A DNA stretch of 7,110 nt from CAYMYN01 sp964394665 (GTDB lineage: Bacteria; Planctomycetota; UBA1135; GCA-002686595). A program made the translations under genes and the position numbers. The notes under the pieces were generated by a model. The model was not told the DNA's origin. It was given only the letters and a program-made list of their open reading frames with translations, and made no database searches. Each line of letters begins with the position of its first letter. The stretch's first letter is position 1. The DNA is taken from contig CAYMYN010000075.1 in assembly GCA_964394665.1 (NCBI GenBank), positions 1 to 7,110 on the forward strand, given 5' to 3'. Shown here in pieces: positions 6,063 to 7,110 of the stretch.

Positions 6063-6544
6063 TCGCCGCCGATCTCCTCGCGGAGGCCCGGGCGGCCGGG
6101 GTCGTGCTGACCCTGGGCATCCGCCTCCAGGGACCGTGCTCGTCGGACCTCCGGGACCGGCTCAGGGCCCAGGAGGCGGGCCTCCTCGACTGCCTGGTCG
6201 CCGAGGCCGCCTCTGGGCGGTGCAGGGCCGGCCGGGCGGGGTTGTTTTCGGACGACACCTGCAAGGGCACGTCCGGCTCGTCCGGGTCGTCCGGGAGCCC
6301 CCAGAACCAGCCCCCAGGGCCCCTGGAAGGCGGGGTCGGCCCGGACGAGGGGTCGGCGGGCACGTCCGAGGGCTCGTCCGACAAAGCGAAGACCGGGTCC
6401 CTGCTTCCCGGTGACGCAGACCCGGCGCGACCTCCATCGGGCTGGACGTTCGTAGGGAGCGGCAGGCTGGCCGGGTGTTGGGTCGGCCCCAACGGCGAAC
6501 TCGCTGCGTCCTCGAGTCCCCGGGGCCAGGAGGAGCCGCGATGA
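6059..6544 (+). CDS. Hypothetical protein with TubC_N-like N-terminal domain and Gly/Ser-rich linker
   Basis: A 161-residue protein starting at TTG 6059, which overlaps the primase stop as TTGA; GAGGAG at 6045-6050 lies 8 bases upstream, and no better start exists before the conserved domain. Residues 2-48 (AADLLAEARAAGVVLTLG, then RLQGPCSSDLRDRLRAQEAGLLDCL) follow the pattern of the TubC N-terminal docking domain: a helix, a beta hairpin, then two helices with L-R-x-R-L-R-A and G-L-L-x-x-L. That fold mediates docking in PKS/NRPS assembly lines, but none is encoded here, so a protein-protein contact with the replication machinery is more likely. Residues 64-125 are a Gly/Ser/Pro linker (SGSSGSSGS), and a short C-terminal motif follows (SGWTFVGSGRLAGCWVGPNG). 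The linker DNA shows inverted similarity to the primase tail. The gene is secure; the domain call is moderate and the function unknown. Confidence 0.82.
   Translation: MIAADLLAEARAAGVVLTLGIRLQGPCSSDLRDRLRAQEAGLLDCLVAEAASGRCRAGRAGLFSDDTCKGTSGSSGSSGSPQNQPPGPLEGGVGPDEGSAGTSEGSSDKAKTGSLLPGDADPARPPSGWTFVGSGRLAGCWVGPNGELAASSSPRGQEEPR
6341..6356 (-). repeat. Right arm of the 16-bp long-range inverted repeat, in the linker of the TubC_N-like gene
   Basis: This is the exact reverse complement of 5887-5902. Reading the minus strand from here, GGCCCTGG follows at the same 35-base offset as on the plus strand at 5922-5929, and a 15-base block CGGACGACCCGGACG (plus-strand copy near 5961-5975) follows 12 bases earlier than expected, which is an in-frame difference. 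It lies within the Gly/Ser-rich linker coding sequence. Confidence 0.55.
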
Positions 6545-6849
6545 CGCCGCCTCGCCACGGGGAGGACGGCCGCGATGCCCTCCGCATCCGCGACGTCGGG
6601 TTCACGCCCGCTTCGGCCCGGGACCGCGCCCGGGGCATGTTGGGCTGGATCCACTGCGAGCTGAGCGGCCTGCGCCTGGACGGCCTCTCCCTGCGCCTCA
6701 CGGCCGACGGGCGGCGCTGCCTGGCCTTCCCGAAGCGTCGCGACGGCACCGGGCGCTGGCGGTCCTACATCGCGCCGATCGACGACGCTGCGCGCCTCGA
6801 GATCGAGCGGCAGGTCTTCGAGGCCCTCGGGCTGCGGGAGGCCGAGTGA
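6541..6849 (+). CDS. SpoVG-like small protein (102 aa)
   Basis: ATG 6541 overlaps the previous stop as ATGA and has AGGAGGAG at 6528-6535 five bases upstream, so the start is well supported. After a charged leader (residues 1-14), the protein reads LRIRDVGFTPAS, GMLGWIHCELSGLRLDGLSLRLTADGR, CLAFPKRRDGTGRWRSYIAPIDDAARLEIERQVFEALG. This follows the SpoVG pattern: a first strand, a G-x-x-x-x-E-L-x-G-L-x-L-x-G-x-x-L-R turn, a D-G-R...F-P strand with an exposed basic loop, and a final helix bearing the I-E-x-x-V pattern. SpoVG-family proteins bind nucleic acid and act as regulators. In a replication operon a nucleic-acid-binding accessory role is plausible. The family assignment rests on pattern resemblance only. 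Third positions are strongly G/C, unlike most of the primase gene. Confidence 0.82.
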   Translation: MTPPRHGEDGRDALRIRDVGFTPASARDRARGMLGWIHCELSGLRLDGLSLRLTADGRRCLAFPKRRDGTGRWRSYIAPIDDAARLEIERQVFEALGLREAE

Positions 6850-7110
6850 TGGTCGTTCCCCGCCGCACCTCCGAGCCCACCCTCGGGCTCCCCGACCCGC
6901 AGGAGCTGGCCGGGCTGGTTGGGCGGGTCGAGGGGCTCGAGCTGGTGGAGCAGCGCGAGGAGGTCGAGCGCGACCCCCGCGCCCAACGCGCCGCCTCACC
7001 GGACCTCCAGGCCACCGCGCCCAGCCTGCCCGACATCGTCCAGCGCCTGGCCGAACTCGCGGCGCTGCGCGCCCAGATCGCCGCCCAGGAGGCAGAGCAT
7101 CTCGCCAACC
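6849..7110 (+). CDS. Coiled-coil-rich hypothetical protein (3' partial)
   Basis: ATG 6849 overlaps the preceding stop as TGATG, with GGGAGG at 6836-6841 seven bases upstream. The frame stays open for 87 codons to the right edge, so the C-terminus is missing. The visible part starts with a Pro-rich leader (VVPRRTSEPTLGLPDPQEL). A first Leu/Val/Glu-rich helix follows (LAGLVGRVEGLELVEQREEVE, residues 20-40), then a short Ser/Pro break, then a second helix (VQRLAELAALRAQIAAQEAEHLA, residues 64-86) with heptad-like Leu/Ala spacing that looks like a coiled coil. No family is recognised. As the last visible member of the coupled run it is probably another accessory of the replication module, perhaps a structural or oligomerising component. 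Confidence 0.72.
   Translation, partial: MVVPRRTSEPTLGLPDPQELAGLVGRVEGLELVEQREEVERDPRAQRAASPDLQATAPSLPDIVQRLAELAALRAQIAAQEAEHLAN

Noticed and set aside
5938..6999. 353-codon minus-strand open frame
   Set aside because: It covers three + strand genes with ribosome sites and coupled overlaps, and its product is Arg/Pro/Ala-rich without a domain. Its one interesting stretch is explained by the inverted similarity reported above.

Overview
The window looks like part of an integrated mobile element, probably an integrative replicating element or a phage-related island, in a very GC-rich bacterium. All supported genes lie on the + strand. The organism cannot be fixed from the sequence. A lysine/alanine/proline-rich (histone H1-like) tail on an integrase core-binding domain, beside a compact tyrosine recombinase and a zinc-ribbon/TOPRIM primase-helicase, is an arrangement I associate with Planctomycetota. 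A similar helicase module also occurs in actinobacterial elements, so this placement is a low-confidence inference.

Layout. (1) Positions 1-592: the 3' part of a gene for a basic low-complexity tail followed by a lone integrase-type core-binding domain. (2) Positions 688-1569: a complete 293-residue tyrosine recombinase with all six catalytic positions. (3) Positions 1570-1737: a hairpin-rich spacer. (4) Positions 1738-2619: an unrecognised 293-residue protein with a possible C-terminal helix-turn-helix. (5) Positions 2620-2797: a regulatory spacer with four copies of a TGGGACA motif (three direct, one inverted) and a hairpin over the next start codon. (6) Positions 2798-7110: a tightly packed six-gene run. 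It holds a 72-residue excisionase/AlpA-like HTH protein, a 56-residue small protein, a 960-residue zinc-ribbon/TOPRIM/P-loop primase-helicase, a 161-residue protein with a TubC_N-like N-terminus, a 102-residue SpoVG-like protein, and a coiled-coil-rich protein cut by the window edge. Five consecutive junctions are GTGA, ATGA, TTGA, ATGA and TGATG overlaps, and in each case a Shine-Dalgarno sequence lies inside the preceding gene. The run is therefore very probably one translationally coupled operon.

How it may work (inference). The recombinase would integrate or excise the element, perhaps with the core-binding-domain protein as accessory factor. The HTH protein would act as excisionase and/or autoregulator at the TGGGACA sites. 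The primase-helicase would copy the excised form, and the repeat-containing spacer upstream is a candidate operator or origin. The small coupled genes are probable accessories of the replication module. Third-position GC looks higher by eye in the recombinase-side genes and in the last three genes than in the 1738-2619 gene and most of the primase-helicase, which suggests a mosaic origin. No rRNA, tRNA, CRISPR array, insertion sequence or element end (att site) is recognisable.
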